Shown here: piece after piece, positions 41,186-52,490 of the stretch | Numbering within the stretch: the first letter of the stretch is position 1 | Layout: each line of letters starts with the position of its first letter | NCBI GenBank assembly: GCA_050013235.1 | Contig: JBEKFQ010000012.1 | Location: 1-64,000 of the forward strand | DNA: 64,000 nucleotides | Direction of reading: 5' to 3' | DNA from: RH-AL1 sp050013235 | Lineage (GTDB): Bacteria > Pseudomonadota > Alphaproteobacteria > Rhizobiales > Beijerinckiaceae | The notes under the pieces: generated by a model | The model's input: the letters and a program-made list of their open reading frames with translations, nothing else | Told to the model about the DNA's origin: nothing | Database searches by the model: none | Made by a program: the position numbers and the translations under genes

Positions 41186-43096
41186 GAACTCCTGCCAATC
41201 CTTGTCCGGCGCGGCCTTGACCTGAGACGTTGTCTTCATCGCGGGCCGGACGGATTTGGCGAGTTTCGCTTGGGCGGCATGAACCGGATTTTCGCGCGCG
41301 GCCGGGCGGGTGCCGCGGGTCTCGATCTGGAATTTGCCGACCATCGTGGAGAGATCTTGCGTCTCGCTTTTGAGGGCGTGGGCGGCGGCGGTCGATTCCT
41401 CCACCATGGCCGCGTTTTGCTGGACGACTTGGTCCATTTGCGCGACGGCGGTGTTGATCTCCGCGATGCCCGTGGCTTGTTCTTGGCTCGATGCCGAGAT
41501 TTTGCGCACCAAGGCATCCATTTCCGCGACTTTGGCGATGATGTCCTTCAGGGCCAACCCGGTCTTGTCGACGAGCACGACGCCGCTATCGACTTGCACG
41601 GTCGAGGCGGAAATGAGCGATTTGATTTCCTTCGCGGCTTCGGCGGAACGCTGCGCCAGGGCGCGCACTTCCGAGGCGACCACGGCGAAGCCACGCCCGG
41701 CGTCTCCGGCCCGCGCGGCTTCGACACCGGCGTTGAGGGCCAGCAAGTTCGTCTGAAACGCGATCTCGTCGATCACGCCGATGATATTGCTGATTTGGTT
41801 CGAGGAGTCCTTGATCTTGCCCATGGCCTCTACGGCCTGCTGGACGATGGCGCCCGAGGTTTCCGCCGCGCCGCGCGTGGTGACGACGACCTTCGCCGCT
41901 TCCGCCGCGCCCGTCGCCATGCTCCGCACGGTATCGGTAATGATATTCAGCGCGGCCGCGGTTTCTTCCAGGCTCGCGGCTTGTTGCTCGGTGCGGCGGG
42001 AGAGATCGTCGGAGGCATGCGCGATCTGATCGGAGCCGGTGCTGATGCCGGTCGTCGCGGCGGCGATGGTGCGCAAAGCCTCCTGCAAACTATCCGCCGT
42101 GGCGTTGAAATCGGCGCGCAGCTTTTCGTATTCGGCGGAAAAGGCCTGGTTCAAACGGTTTGTGAGATCGCCTTTTGACAGCCGCTCGAGACCAGCCGCG
42201 ATCGAGGCGACCACGGCTTCCTGCTGGCGCTGAATTTCGACGCGCGCGGCCTCGTTGGCGGCACGTTCCTGCTCGGCGCTGGCGCGCTGACGCGCGGCCT
42301 CGGCCTCGGAGTCCCGCAGTTTGAGACCATTGTTCTTGAAGATCTGCACGGCCTTGGCCATGGCGCCGATTTCGTCTTTATTGCTCAGAGCCGGGATTTC
42401 CCTCGCGAGATCGCCATTCGCGAGTTTCTCCATCGCATCGGTCATCGCTTTGACAGGTCCGCTAATGCCGCGGCCGATCACCCAGGCGGCGGCGATCCCG
42501 GCAAGGATGCCGCAGAGACTGATCAAGAGCATCCAAAAAGAGGACTGGTTCAGCGCCTGGTTTGCATTGCGGATATAGCCGTCGTTTTTTTCGTTTTCAT
42601 GCTGAACCTGAACCTCGCTGGCGGCAATATATTTATCTTGCGCCGCGTTAACGGCGGCAATGGCTCGGCGATATTCGTCTGACGCGGGATCGGCGCCCTT
42701 GTTCTTGAGGCCGATGATTCCATCTTGGGCCTTGATGTTTTCCAAGGCCGCCTCATAGCTCGCCATCATCATTTTGCGTTCGGCTTCGCTTTTCGCGTTC
42801 GTGTCGACCGCAACGTGATTTTCCGTGAATTTTTGCAAGACCCGGTCACGATCCGCCAGGGCTTTCTTATCCCCCGTGGCGACATAATACCAAGCAAGGG
42901 CGCGCGCGCTTCTCAAGCTGAACATTTCGTCTTTGATCGCCCGGACGAACTCATTGGTCCGCTGCACGTCGGAAACCGCGCGATTGGTTTCGGCGCCGAA
43001 CAGATTGGCCGTCCCGGCGATGCCGATCATCAAAACCATGACCACGGCGAAGCCGGCGGCAAGGCGCGTTCCAATCTTAAAATTCCGGAGATGCAT
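41183..43096 (-). CDS. Methyl-accepting chemotaxis protein
   Basis: A 637-residue transducer. Membrane helix at about 12-34, a helical periplasmic domain of about 155 residues, a second membrane helix (about 190-212), two HAMP-like stretches, and the signalling domain with the hairpin tip EIAFQTNLLALNAGVEAARA (about 455-475). The C-terminus ends DKDWQEF, matching the W-x-x-F pentapeptide that tethers CheR/CheB in other receptors. Its stop codon is the end of the repeat element. No other che genes are nearby, so it must use a core pathway encoded elsewhere. Confidence 0.94.
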   Translation of the reverse strand: MHLRNFKIGTRLAAGFAVVMVLMIGIAGTANLFGAETNRAVSDVQRTNEFVRAIKDEMFSLRSARALAWYYVATGDKKALADRDRVLQKFTENHVAVDTNAKSEAERKMMMASYEAALENIKAQDGIIGLKNKGADPASDEYRRAIAAVNAAQDKYIAASEVQVQHENEKNDGYIRNANQALNQSSFWMLLISLCGILAGIAAAWVIGRGISGPVKAMTDAMEKLANGDLAREIPALSNKDEIGAMAKAVQIFKNNGLKLRDSEAEAARQRASAEQERAANEAARVEIQRQQEAVVASIAAGLERLSKGDLTNRLNQAFSAEYEKLRADFNATADSLQEALRTIAAATTGISTGSDQIAHASDDLSRRTEQQAASLEETAAALNIITDTVRSMATGAAEAAKVVVTTRGAAETSGAIVQQAVEAMGKIKDSSNQISNIIGVIDEIAFQTNLLALNAGVEAARAGDAGRGFAVVASEVRALAQRSAEAAKEIKSLISASTVQVDSGVVLVDKTGLALKDIIAKVAEMDALVRKISASSQEQATGIAEINTAVAQMDQVVQQNAAMVEESTAAAHALKSETQDLSTMVGKFQIETRGTRPAARENPVHAAQAKLAKSVRPAMKTTSQVKAAPDKDWQEF

Positions 43097-43474
43097 GAAA
43101 ACTTCTCAATTCGAGGCCGTGGTGCCTAAAAATATAGCGGTCACATGTGAATTTTTCGATAACGTCCTCAATGGGTTGTACTTGTGGCACTATAAAATAG
43201 CGCTCAACGATTGAGTAGCGATGGAGTCGCCGGACAATCTAACCTACTGTTGATTGATCTTAGATACGAGCACAACCAAAGCCCAAGCATGCGAACTTTG
43301 GATGCCATATATGAGCGATTAATTCAGGTCTCGTAACTCGGAAACAATGCGTCAAAAGCAACCGGAAACGAAAATATGAACTTGAACAGTCCGGTTTCCA
43401 CAAAGACTGGACCTGGTATTTGATCTTCAGTTTCGTGTCCGCTGTTCCGCGGGCAGGCTTCCCATGGAATAGGC
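43097..43474. other. Intergenic region without a recognised feature
   Basis: 378 bp upstream of the chemoreceptor gene and downstream of the phosphatase gene (both minus strand). It is clearly AT-richer than the genes around it. I see no gene, repeat or clear promoter, although the chemoreceptor promoter must lie here. Confidence 0.4.
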
Positions 43475-44134
43475 TTACCGGACCTCGATCAAATCCACCG
43501 GGCCGCCTTGGACCTCGTTGTCGAAGACGGCCACGACGAGGCGTCCGGTGCGCCAGGCCAAAGTGTCGAGGGCGGTGCGGCCGGGATAGAGCGGCGGCCC
43601 CTCCTCATGGGGACTATGCCCGTGGACGACATGACGGTGGCCATGCCCATCGGGAAAGCCGCTGGCGTAGCGCTTCGTCATCAGCACCTTTTCGTTTTGC
43701 GCCGCGAGCGGCAGAGCGGGATCGACGCCGGCGTGGACGAAAACGCGGTGCTGATCGACATAAAGAAAGGGCAAATTCTCGATCCAAGCGAGATCGCCGC
43801 CGGGCGAAATACCGGTGCCCTGATAGGAGGCGAGCGTCGCGTCGCCGCCGTTGCGGATCCACCAGGGCATGAGAGACGGGTCGCGCGCGGCTTGCGCCAT
43901 CATGTCTTCGTGATTGCCCTTCAGGCAGGTCCAGATCACGCCCGCGGGCGGCCCGGCCCGGAGCCGCTGGAGAATCTGGAGGCTCTCGGGGCCGCGATCG
44001 ATATAATCGCCGAGAAAGACCACGCGCGTCTTGTCGTCCGCGCCGGCATAGGCGCCGATCGCCTCCAGCGCCTTGGCGAGAAGATCGAAGCGGCCATGCA
44101 AATCGGCGACCGCGAATGTCAAATCCCTGGCCAT
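43475..44134 (-). CDS. PPP-family metallophosphatase (serine/threonine phosphatase-like)
   Basis: A 219-residue phosphatase with all motifs of the PPP family: VADLHGRFDLL (D-x-H, about residues 8-18), VFLGDYIDRGPES (about 39-51), LKGNHEDMM (about 70-78), a histidine in VFVHAGVDPA and HVVHGHSPHE. It resembles bacterial PrpA/ApaH-like enzymes; the substrate could be a phosphoprotein or dinucleotide polyphosphate. Single gene. Confidence 0.92.
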   Translation of the reverse strand: MARDLTFAVADLHGRFDLLAKALEAIGAYAGADDKTRVVFLGDYIDRGPESLQILQRLRAGPPAGVIWTCLKGNHEDMMAQAARDPSLMPWWIRNGGDATLASYQGTGISPGGDLAWIENLPFLYVDQHRVFVHAGVDPALPLAAQNEKVLMTKRYASGFPDGHGHRHVVHGHSPHEEGPPLYPGRTALDTLAWRTGRLVVAVFDNEVQGGPVDLIEVR

Positions 44135-44258
44135 CTCGTCCTATGTCCCGGCCCGCCGGGCCGTTGCAAATAGCCCGCTGCCGATCCGCTCTGGCAAAAG
44201 CTGGGCAAATTTGGGCGGGATTCCACCTTCTTTAATTTCTAACCACGTACTTTAATCT

Positions 44259-44921
44259 CTACCCACGCAACGCCGCGATCCGCGCCTTCACTTGGCGCAA
44301 TTCCGGGACGGTGAGCGCCAGAAGAGCCGGGTCGTCGCCGTCTTGCGAATAACCCCGGTAGATTTTCGCGAGCCGGCGCAGGCCTTGAAGCTGTGTCTCG
44401 ACATAAAGCGCGTCGAACCCCGGGCCTTCGAGCGCCGCCAGCCGCGCCAGGGCGGCCTCGCCCTCCGTGGCAATAGCGCGATCCGCGGCAATGGCTTGCG
44501 CGCCGGAAGTCCGCAAAATGCGGGGCAAGCCGGACAGGATCGTTTCCGCGCCTTCATCCACCGAAGCGCTGACGACGGCGGCACTGTCGAGCGGGTCCAG
44601 GCTGACACGCGTAGGGGCCGCCGCGGCATCGAGTTTGGCGCCGGCGCGCGCCTGGTCCCCGGCCTCCGCTTGCGCGAACCGGCGCAAGCGCCGTGCCGCG
44701 GCTTTGCTTTGCGCCAGGAGGCTGGCGCGTTCGAGGAACCAAACCGTGGGCCGCGCCTTGGCGAGCAAGCTCACCGTAAGCGCGGAGGGCGCCGGCGGCG
44801 CGCCATAGGCCGGCGAAATAATCGGCAGCGATTGCGCGGCGGCGGGCTGCAAAGCCCCAAACAGCACGCCAGCGAGGCTCGCGAAAAGACTTAAGCATTT
44901 GGTGAGTTTAGATAATTTCAT
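44259..44921 (-). CDS. Secreted helical protein, DUF4142-like
   Basis: A 220-residue protein with a clear signal peptide (about residues 1-29, ending PAAAQ) and a helical body. Repeated alanine-rich helices with spacing like the DUF4142 ferritin-like fold are visible (FLERASLLAQSKAAARRLRR; FAQAEAGDQARAGAKLDAAA). The family assignment is tentative. It should act in the periplasm. It precedes no obvious partner; the next gene on the same strand, 42 bp upstream, is also secreted. Confidence 0.6.
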   Translation of the reverse strand: MKLSKLTKCLSLFASLAGVLFGALQPAAAQSLPIISPAYGAPPAPSALTVSLLAKARPTVWFLERASLLAQSKAAARRLRRFAQAEAGDQARAGAKLDAAAAPTRVSLDPLDSAAVVSASVDEGAETILSGLPRILRTSGAQAIAADRAIATEGEAALARLAALEGPGFDALYVETQLQGLRRLAKIYRGYSQDGDDPALLALTVPELRQVKARIAALRG

Positions 44922-44963
44922 CGATAGAGCCTTTCCCTAGGATCCGGGTTTCCGTTATTCCCG

Positions 44964-46091
44964 TCATTTTCCCGGCGCCGCTGGAGCCGCGTCCTTCGGC
45001 AGAAGGTCGAGGGGCGCTGGCGTGACCGGCGCGAGGCTGGGCGCCTGGGTGACAGGGGCATTCGCATCCTTACGCAAAGGATCTTGATGCGATGTATCTT
45101 GATGGGCCGCATCCGGAACCTTGGCGTCTTTCGCGGCCGTTTCCGGCACTTTCGCGGCGTTCAGCTTAATGCGTTCCGCCGCCTTTTTGGCAATTTCAGC
45201 GGCCTTCCGCGCCTCTTCCGCCGCTTTCTTGGCCGTTTCCTCGGCCTTTTTAGCGGTTTCCTCGGCTTTTCTGGCATTCTCCTCCGCGACACGCCCGGCG
45301 TATTCGGCCGTGAGCGCCAAGGACCGGGCCTGGGTGATTTGCGCGGCGCAGAAGCCGTGTTCGCTCTCGCCTTTATAATCGTGGCAGGTCATGTCCCGCT
45401 CGGCGGAAAACGCCGCCTGCTCGGCGATGATGGCCTTGACCGCCTCCTTGTCGTTCCCCGCCTGCCGCAGCAGAACCTTGAAATTGGCCCGCAAGGCGGC
45501 TTCGGCCTGAAGCCGCTCGCGCTCGAGCGTCTTGACCTGTTGGTCTGGGATCGAATCGCCAGGCGGGCCCCAGAGCCCGACCGGACTGACCCGGCAATCC
45601 GCGGCGGTAAAGTCGCAACTGGGACGGGGACTCGAGACCAGAACGGCGCCATCGAGAACATCGGCCGTGAAAGGGCAGGCCTCCAAGGCGAAGCTCCAGC
45701 GGACGGCGCCTTCGGGATGGCCGAGGAAAGCCGCCGCGACCGGTTGCTCCGCCTCGATATTCACCTCGCAATATTCGCCGGGCTTGGAGAGTCGCTCGCC
45801 CGGCAGGGTCAATCTCGACAGGACGATGTTTTTACCCGCCCGATTGAACCGCATCATCCCCTTGGAACCATCGAAGGTCAGGGTTTGCCCCAAGAGGGCG
45901 TCTTCCGGCGGCGGGGTCGCCGGGACCAGCTTGGCGGCCTCGGTTGCAGCGCGAGGCGGAGCCTTGCGCGCCTGGACGGGCGCCTTACGCGCCGCGCCGG
46001 GCAATTGGAGCTGCGCCGCCGCGCCGCTGGTGAAAGCGCACAAGAGAATCACGGCAAAAGCGTGCGTGTTTCTGGTCTCGGCCAAGATCAT
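44964..46091 (-). CDS. Secreted protein with coiled coil and cysteine pairs
   Basis: A 375-residue protein that I do not recognise. A signal peptide (about 1-27, ending SGAAAQ) is followed by a folded domain with cysteines in GEYCEVNIEAEQ, ALEACPFTADV, RPSCDFTAADCRVS, then a segment ERDMTCHDYKGESEHGFC that resembles LprI-type lysozyme-inhibitor modules. After it comes a KAEETAKKAEE-type coiled coil (about 270-320) and a proline/alanine-rich tail. It is probably periplasmic and may bind the envelope. ATG 46091 was chosen to place the signal peptide at the N-terminus; the longer frame lacks one. Confidence 0.65.
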   Translation of the reverse strand: MILAETRNTHAFAVILLCAFTSGAAAQLQLPGAARKAPVQARKAPPRAATEAAKLVPATPPPEDALLGQTLTFDGSKGMMRFNRAGKNIVLSRLTLPGERLSKPGEYCEVNIEAEQPVAAAFLGHPEGAVRWSFALEACPFTADVLDGAVLVSSPRPSCDFTAADCRVSPVGLWGPPGDSIPDQQVKTLERERLQAEAALRANFKVLLRQAGNDKEAVKAIIAEQAAFSAERDMTCHDYKGESEHGFCAAQITQARSLALTAEYAGRVAEENARKAEETAKKAEETAKKAAEEARKAAEIAKKAAERIKLNAAKVPETAAKDAKVPDAAHQDTSHQDPLRKDANAPVTQAPSLAPVTPAPLDLLPKDAAPAAPGK

Positions 46092-46487
46092 CCCCGAACC
46101 ACGATCATTGCAACCACGCTTACCCGCGCCGCTCCGGTTCGAATCTCGAACCGCGAATGGCGCGATCATGCCCTCTCGAGAGCCGGCGGGGAAGGGTGAT
46201 TGACATGTCCCGCCGAAAGACGTCCGGTTTTCCACGCGCCGGCGCCAGGAGCGATTGACCCGTCGACCCTGCTGGCTTTAACAGGGTGCACGGTCTAAAA
46301 ACGAATTTTAAACCCGGTGCCATCGGCTTGCGCGCAAAAATGGCCCTCTTATATACGGACGGCCTTGCAGTCAGAAACGGCAATACCAATCTGAACCATA
46401 TCGGGGACCGGGCGCGCCGACGTCCGCCCACAAGCTGGATCGCTACGGGGTCCGGCGGGTCTTGCGACACGAAAGGAATAAATGGAA
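46092..46487. other. Divergent region upstream of dnaK
   Basis: 396 bp between the secreted-protein gene (minus) and dnaK (plus). It holds the heat-shock promoter annotated at 46327-46357 and a leader of about 120 nt. No gene was found in the part 46092-46320. Confidence 0.5.
46327..46357 (+). promoter_or_regulatory. Sigma-32 (RpoH) heat-shock promoter of dnaK
   Basis: CTTG at 46327-46330, 17 bp, then CTTATATACG at 46348-46357. This agrees fully with the alphaproteobacterial heat-shock consensus CTTG-N17/18-CYTATNTNNG. The start of transcription would lie near 46363, about 120 nt before dnaK. Confidence 0.75.
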
Positions 46488-48389
<1,902 letters not shown>

Positions 48390-48400
48390 TCGCTGAACAC

Positions 48401-48435
48401 GAGGGGCCTGCGTCCGGCAGGCCCCTCTGGCTTTT
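48401..48435 (+). terminator. Rho-independent terminator after dnaK
   Basis: GAGGGGCCTGC (48401-48411) pairs perfectly with GCAGGCCCCTC (48417-48427) around GTCCG, followed by TGGCTTTT. It lies 12 bp after the dnaK stop and separates dnaK from dnaJ. Confidence 0.92.
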
Positions 48436-48695
48436 GCGGCGGGGCGGGCCATGGCATGAGCATGGGCATGGGGAAACCGGAAATTTCCGCCGCGCCTTTG
48501 TTTTATTGTCCGTCACGCCCCTTTTATGGCACAATTTAGTTTTGGCGGAGTCCGGGCTGCGGTTTAGCGCCCCAACCTCCGGCGTTCCACGGTTTTCAAG
48601 TGTCTTGCGAGGCCTGGAAAGGCGGCGGGCGTGAATCAAATGGGCCAAGACCAAACCTGCGCGGGATGCGCGGGTTCGCGCGGGAATGAAGTCTG
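48436..48695. other. Intergenic leader of dnaJ
   Basis: 260 bp between the dnaK terminator and dnaJ. It should carry a separate dnaJ promoter. The stretch 48494-48545 is AT-richer, but I found no clear heat-shock consensus in it. Confidence 0.35.
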
Positions 48696-49829
48696 ATGGC
48701 GAAGACGTGTTTTTACGAAGTTTTGGGCGTGTCCAAGACATGCACGGACAACGAAATGAAAGCGGCTTTCCGGAAGGCGGCGATGCAATATCATCCCGAC
48801 CGCAACCCCGGTAACAACGATGCCGAACATAAGTTCAAGGAATTGAACGAAGCGTATCAAACGTTGTCGGATGCGCAAAAGCGCGCGGCCTATGACCGCT
48901 ACGGCCATGCGGCCTTCGAGCAAAACGGCTTTGGCGGCGGCGGGGCGGACGGGTTCGGCGCGTCCATGTCCGATATTTTCGACGATCTGTTCGGCGATAT
49001 GATGGGCCGGCGCGGCGGCCAAGGCGGGCGCCAGGGCGGCCCCGGCCGCGGGTCGGATCTGCGCTACAACATGGAAATCACGCTCGAGGAGGCCTTCAAG
49101 GGCAAGACCGCGAGCCTCAAGCTCCCCACCAGCGTCTCCTGCGAGCCGTGCAGTGGCAGCGGCGCGCGGCCGGGCGCCAAGCCCAAGATTTGCACCATGT
49201 GCGGCGGCCAAGGCCGGGTGCGGGCGCAACAGGGATTCTTCGCGATCGAGCGGACCTGCCCGCAATGCCAGGGCCGTGGCGACATGATCGACAATCCGTG
49301 CCCGAATTGCTCCGGCACCGGCCGGGTGACGCGCGAGCGCGCCCTTTCCGTCAATATTCCGCCGGGCGTCGAGGATGGCACCCGCATCCGTCTTGCCGGC
49401 GAGGGCGAGGCCGGAACGCGCGGCGGCCCGTCCGGCGATCTCTACATCTTCGTCTCGACCAAGCCGCATCCCTTCTTCCAGCGCGACGGGGCGGATTTGT
49501 TCTGCCGCGTGCCGATCTCCATGGTCCAGGCGGCCTTGGGGGACGAAATCCTGGTGCCCACCATCGATGGCGGCGAGGCCAAGGTGAAAATCGGCGAGGG
49601 CACGCAGTCGGGCAAGCAATTCAAGGTTCGCGGCAAAGGCATGCCCGTGCTGCGCTCGCGCGAGGTCGGCGATCTCCACATCCAAGCGACCGTGGAAACG
49701 CCGCAAAATCTGACCCGGCGCCAACGCGAACTCCTGGCCGAATTCCAAGCCGAGTCCTCGACGAAAACCCAGCCGGAAGCCTCGGGCTTTTTCGCCAAGA
49801 TGAAAGACTTTTTCGAGAAGAATTTATAG
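48696..49829 (+). CDS. dnaJ: Molecular chaperone DnaJ (Hsp40)
   Basis: Co-chaperone that delivers substrates to DnaK and stimulates its ATPase. The 377-residue protein has the J domain with YHPDRNPGN (HPD at about 33-35), a glycine/phenylalanine-rich linker (GGGGADGFGASMSDIF), four zinc repeats (CEPCSGSGA, CTMCGGQGR, CPQCQGRGD, CPNCSGTGR, about 148-210) and the C-terminal substrate domains. All parts are intact. Its start is an ATG with AATGAAGTCTG upstream, a weak ribosome site. Confidence 0.97.
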   Translation: MAKTCFYEVLGVSKTCTDNEMKAAFRKAAMQYHPDRNPGNNDAEHKFKELNEAYQTLSDAQKRAAYDRYGHAAFEQNGFGGGGADGFGASMSDIFDDLFGDMMGRRGGQGGRQGGPGRGSDLRYNMEITLEEAFKGKTASLKLPTSVSCEPCSGSGARPGAKPKICTMCGGQGRVRAQQGFFAIERTCPQCQGRGDMIDNPCPNCSGTGRVTRERALSVNIPPGVEDGTRIRLAGEGEAGTRGGPSGDLYIFVSTKPHPFFQRDGADLFCRVPISMVQAALGDEILVPTIDGGEAKVKIGEGTQSGKQFKVRGKGMPVLRSREVGDLHIQATVETPQNLTRRQRELLAEFQAESSTKTQPEASGFFAKMKDFFEKNL

Positions 49830-50163
49830 GGAAAGCCGGGGCAATATTTTGCCGCGCGCAAGATTGTCTCGCGCTTGTGATAAACGGCCAAATATTCCCC
49901 TCCTTCCGTCGTCGAAGCGCGGTCTTGTTGGTTTTGCGTCCTGAAATGACCGGGAACCCTTGCAAATGATGACGGTTTCTTGACGTCAGCCATTTAATGG
50001 GCACATTAGAGACTGATCGAAGCGGTCCGGTGCATCGGGGTGCCGTGCCAGATATCGAATTCAATTGGGAGAAGGGTCCCGTTGTCCAAAGCGTCCGTTG
50101 CGGGCGCGCGGGCGCTGGAACTTTCGTCCCGATCCGGTCTTTCCCGCCTCGAGGTGCCAACGT
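49830..50163. other. Intergenic region with uncertain N-terminal coding potential
   Basis: 334 bp between dnaJ and the methyltransferase gene. The frame 50080-50170 (LSKASVAGARALELSSRSGL, then a stop) follows a GGAGAAGGG ribosome-like site and could be a lost N-terminus or a short leader; I cannot decide. The rest shows nothing recognised. Confidence 0.35.
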
Positions 50164-50952
50164 TTGCGTAGTCATTCCCAGCGTCCGCCCCGAGGGTTGC
50201 TAACTCCCCGGTTCGAGGAGCGTCTCGCGGACGAGGCGCGTTTCATCAAAACCTGGTTCGACAATCCGATCCTGACCGGGGCGGTCTCGCCCTCCGGGCG
50301 GTTTCTCGCGCGCACCATGGCGCGCGCGGTCGATCCCTCGGGCACGGGCCCGATCATCGAATTGGGGCCGGGCACCGGTCCGATCACCCAGGCCATGCTC
50401 AGCCGGGGGGTCGAGGCCTCGCGGCTGGTGCTTGTCGAATTCGATGCCGCCTTCTGCCGGCTTTTACGCAAGAGGTTTCCCGGCGTGCAAGTGGTGCAGG
50501 CCGATGCCTATAATCTCCGGGAGAGCCTCGCTTCCGTGCTCACCGCGCCGGCCGCCGCGGTCGTCTCCAGTCTGCCGCTGCTCACCAAGCCGGAGGGCCA
50601 GCGCCTCGCTTTGCTCGAGGATGCCTTTGCCCTGATGGCGCCGGGCGGATCCTTCGTGCAATTCACATATGGCATGACCTCGCCGATCCCGCGCCGCGCC
50701 GCTGTGGATTTCGAGGCGGAGGTCTCCGCGCCGGTCTGGTTCAACCTTCCGCCCGCTCGCGTCTGGGTCTATCGCCGGACCGGGGCACAGGCGCGGACGC
50801 TCGAACTGGCGCCGGATGTCCATGCCCGCGAACCGCAAATGACCCTGGCCCGCACGAGCGACGGATTCCGACCGGTCCGGGATCAGAGGGGAAGCCTGTT
50901 CCACCGGGTCGCGGCCCGCGCCAAGCGGCAGCTCCCAAGACGCCTGCCGTGA
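50164..50952 (+). CDS. Phospholipid N-methyltransferase-like protein (PmtA type)
   Basis: A SAM-dependent methyltransferase of about 262 residues. The segment RFIKTWFDNPILTGAVSPSG, the SAM motif PIIELGPGTGPITQAMLSRG and the later FVQFTYGMTSPIP match the Rhodobacter/Rhizobium PmtA family, which methylates phosphatidylethanolamine towards phosphatidylcholine. The start is uncertain: TTG 50164 has GAGGTG upstream, TTG 50197 is an alternative, and no ATG fits. Its TGA overlaps the GTG of pyrF by 4 bp. Confidence 0.8.
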   Translation: MRSHSQRPPRGLLTPRFEERLADEARFIKTWFDNPILTGAVSPSGRFLARTMARAVDPSGTGPIIELGPGTGPITQAMLSRGVEASRLVLVEFDAAFCRLLRKRFPGVQVVQADAYNLRESLASVLTAPAAAVVSSLPLLTKPEGQRLALLEDAFALMAPGGSFVQFTYGMTSPIPRRAAVDFEAEVSAPVWFNLPPARVWVYRRTGAQARTLELAPDVHAREPQMTLARTSDGFRPVRDQRGSLFHRVAARAKRQLPRRLP

Positions 50953-51656
50953 TCTCCGGGATTACCCCCGAGCTGCGAGACAAACTGATCGTCGCCCTGG
51001 ATGTCCCCTCGCCGGAAGAAGCGAGCGATCTGGTGGCGCGGCTCGGCGACAGCGTCAGCTTTTACAAAATTGGGCTGGAACTCGCCTATGGCGGCGGCCT
51101 GCCGCTGGCGGAGCGCTTGGCTGGCGAGGGCAAAAAGGTCTTTCTCGACCTCAAACTGCATGACATTGCCACCACCGTCGAGCGGGCCGCGGCCCAGGTC
51201 GCGCGGCTCGGCGCGACATATCTGACGGTCCATGCCTTTCCCCAAACCATGGCGGCGGCGAAACAGGGGGTGCGCGATAGCGGACTTCTGATTCTCGGCG
51301 TGACCGTCATGACCTCTTACGACGATCAAGATCTCAAGGCGGCGGGTTACCTCTTCGGCGTCCGCCATCTCGTCGAACGCCGGGCCCTGCAGGCTCGCCA
51401 AGCGGGAATCGCCGGCTTGATTCTTTCAGCCGAAGAACTCCCCGCCATTCGCGAACTGGTCGGGCCAGACTTGCGGCTGGTGACGCCGGGCATCAGGCCG
51501 GCCGGCGCCGGAGCCGGGGACCAAAAGCGGGTGATGACTCCCGCCAATGCCCTCCGCGCGGGGGCCGATCACCTCGTGATCGGACGGCCGATCACACGTG
51601 CGGCCGATCCGCGCGCCGCCGCCGATGCAATTCTGGAAGAGATGGCGGGGGCATGA
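50949..51656 (+). CDS. pyrF: Orotidine 5'-phosphate decarboxylase
   Basis: Last step of UMP synthesis. The 235-residue TIM barrel has the catalytic cluster VFLDLKLHDIATTVERAA (lysine and aspartates, about 59-76), KLIVALDVPSPEEA at the start, and VTPGIRP plus GADHLVIGRPITRAADP at the phosphate site. It starts with GTG overlapping the upstream stop (GTGA). Coupling with a lipid methyltransferase has no obvious metabolic meaning. Confidence 0.96.
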   Translation: MISGITPELRDKLIVALDVPSPEEASDLVARLGDSVSFYKIGLELAYGGGLPLAERLAGEGKKVFLDLKLHDIATTVERAAAQVARLGATYLTVHAFPQTMAAAKQGVRDSGLLILGVTVMTSYDDQDLKAAGYLFGVRHLVERRALQARQAGIAGLILSAEELPAIRELVGPDLRLVTPGIRPAGAGAGDQKRVMTPANALRAGADHLVIGRPITRAADPRAAADAILEEMAGA

Positions 51657-51900
51657 ACCCCGACGGCGGACGCGCATAAGTCATCCGCCTGGCACGCCGG
51701 TGGACGGACACCGGATGATTTCCCGGACGGAAACCGCGTCCACCCCCGTCCTTTCTGAAAATTGCCAAAAAATCTCGCCCGTGATCCATCCCGCCGGCTT
51801 GCCGGCGAAAAACGTCCGCCAGTTGAAAGTGCCGCTTAAATAAGCGACCCTAGGCTCGATCACACGAGACGGCGCGGCGGCATCGGCCGGAGGAGAGACG

Positions 51901-52485
51901 ATGAAGGACGTGACATCGCGCGGAGCGGTCTATTTCACGGTAGGCGCCCGGCGCTATTCCGCGACGGCGCGGACGCTTCACTGGCTCACGGCGGCGCTGA
52001 TCTTCACGGTCGTGCCGCTCGGCTGGATCTTCGCCGAATTTAGGAAACCGGTGGGCGGCGCCGCGCTTTATGCCTCCCTTCACAAGACCCTGGGCCTGAT
52101 CGTCTTGGCGCTGATTCTCGCCCGGCTGGTCTGGCGCCTCGCGCATCGACCGCCGGCGCTTCCGGTGCGGATGGCGGATTGGGAGAAGGCCACGGCCATC
52201 GCCAGCCATTGGCTGTTGTATTTCATCTTCATCGCGATGCCGGTCAGCGGCTACGTCGCCTCCGCCGGCGGCACGCATCCCATCAGTGTCCTGGGGTTCT
52301 TCGAGGTGCCGAAAATCCCGGTCAGCCATGCCGTGGGCGAAGCGGCCGAGGATATCCATGTCCTCGGCCAATTCGCCGTCTATCTCCTGGTGATTCTGCA
52401 TATCGGGGCGACGGCCTGGCATTTCGCGGTGAGCCGGGACGCGATCCTCGATCGCATGCTGCCGCGCCAGATCAACGCGGACTGA
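51901..52485 (+). CDS. Cytochrome b561 family protein
   Basis: A 194-residue integral membrane di-haem cytochrome. Four membrane helices carry the haem ligand histidines: TARTLHWLTAALIF (about 29), LYASLHKTLGLIVLAL (about 61), ASHWLLYFIFIAMPVSGYVA (about 102) and FAVYLLVILHIGATAWHF (about 170). It probably moves electrons between quinol and an acceptor at the inner membrane. The gene is 5 bp before the methyltransferase and shares its direction; GGAGGAGA precedes the ATG. Confidence 0.92.
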   Translation: MKDVTSRGAVYFTVGARRYSATARTLHWLTAALIFTVVPLGWIFAEFRKPVGGAALYASLHKTLGLIVLALILARLVWRLAHRPPALPVRMADWEKATAIASHWLLYFIFIAMPVSGYVASAGGTHPISVLGFFEVPKIPVSHAVGEAAEDIHVLGQFAVYLLVILHIGATAWHFAVSRDAILDRMLPRQINAD

Positions 52486-52490
52486 GGACC

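Noticed and set aside
46134..46152. tRNA T-arm-like sequence GGTTCGAATCTCGAACC
   Set aside because: No acceptor stem, anticodon arm or D arm can be formed around it; it is only a short palindrome upstream of a secreted-protein gene.
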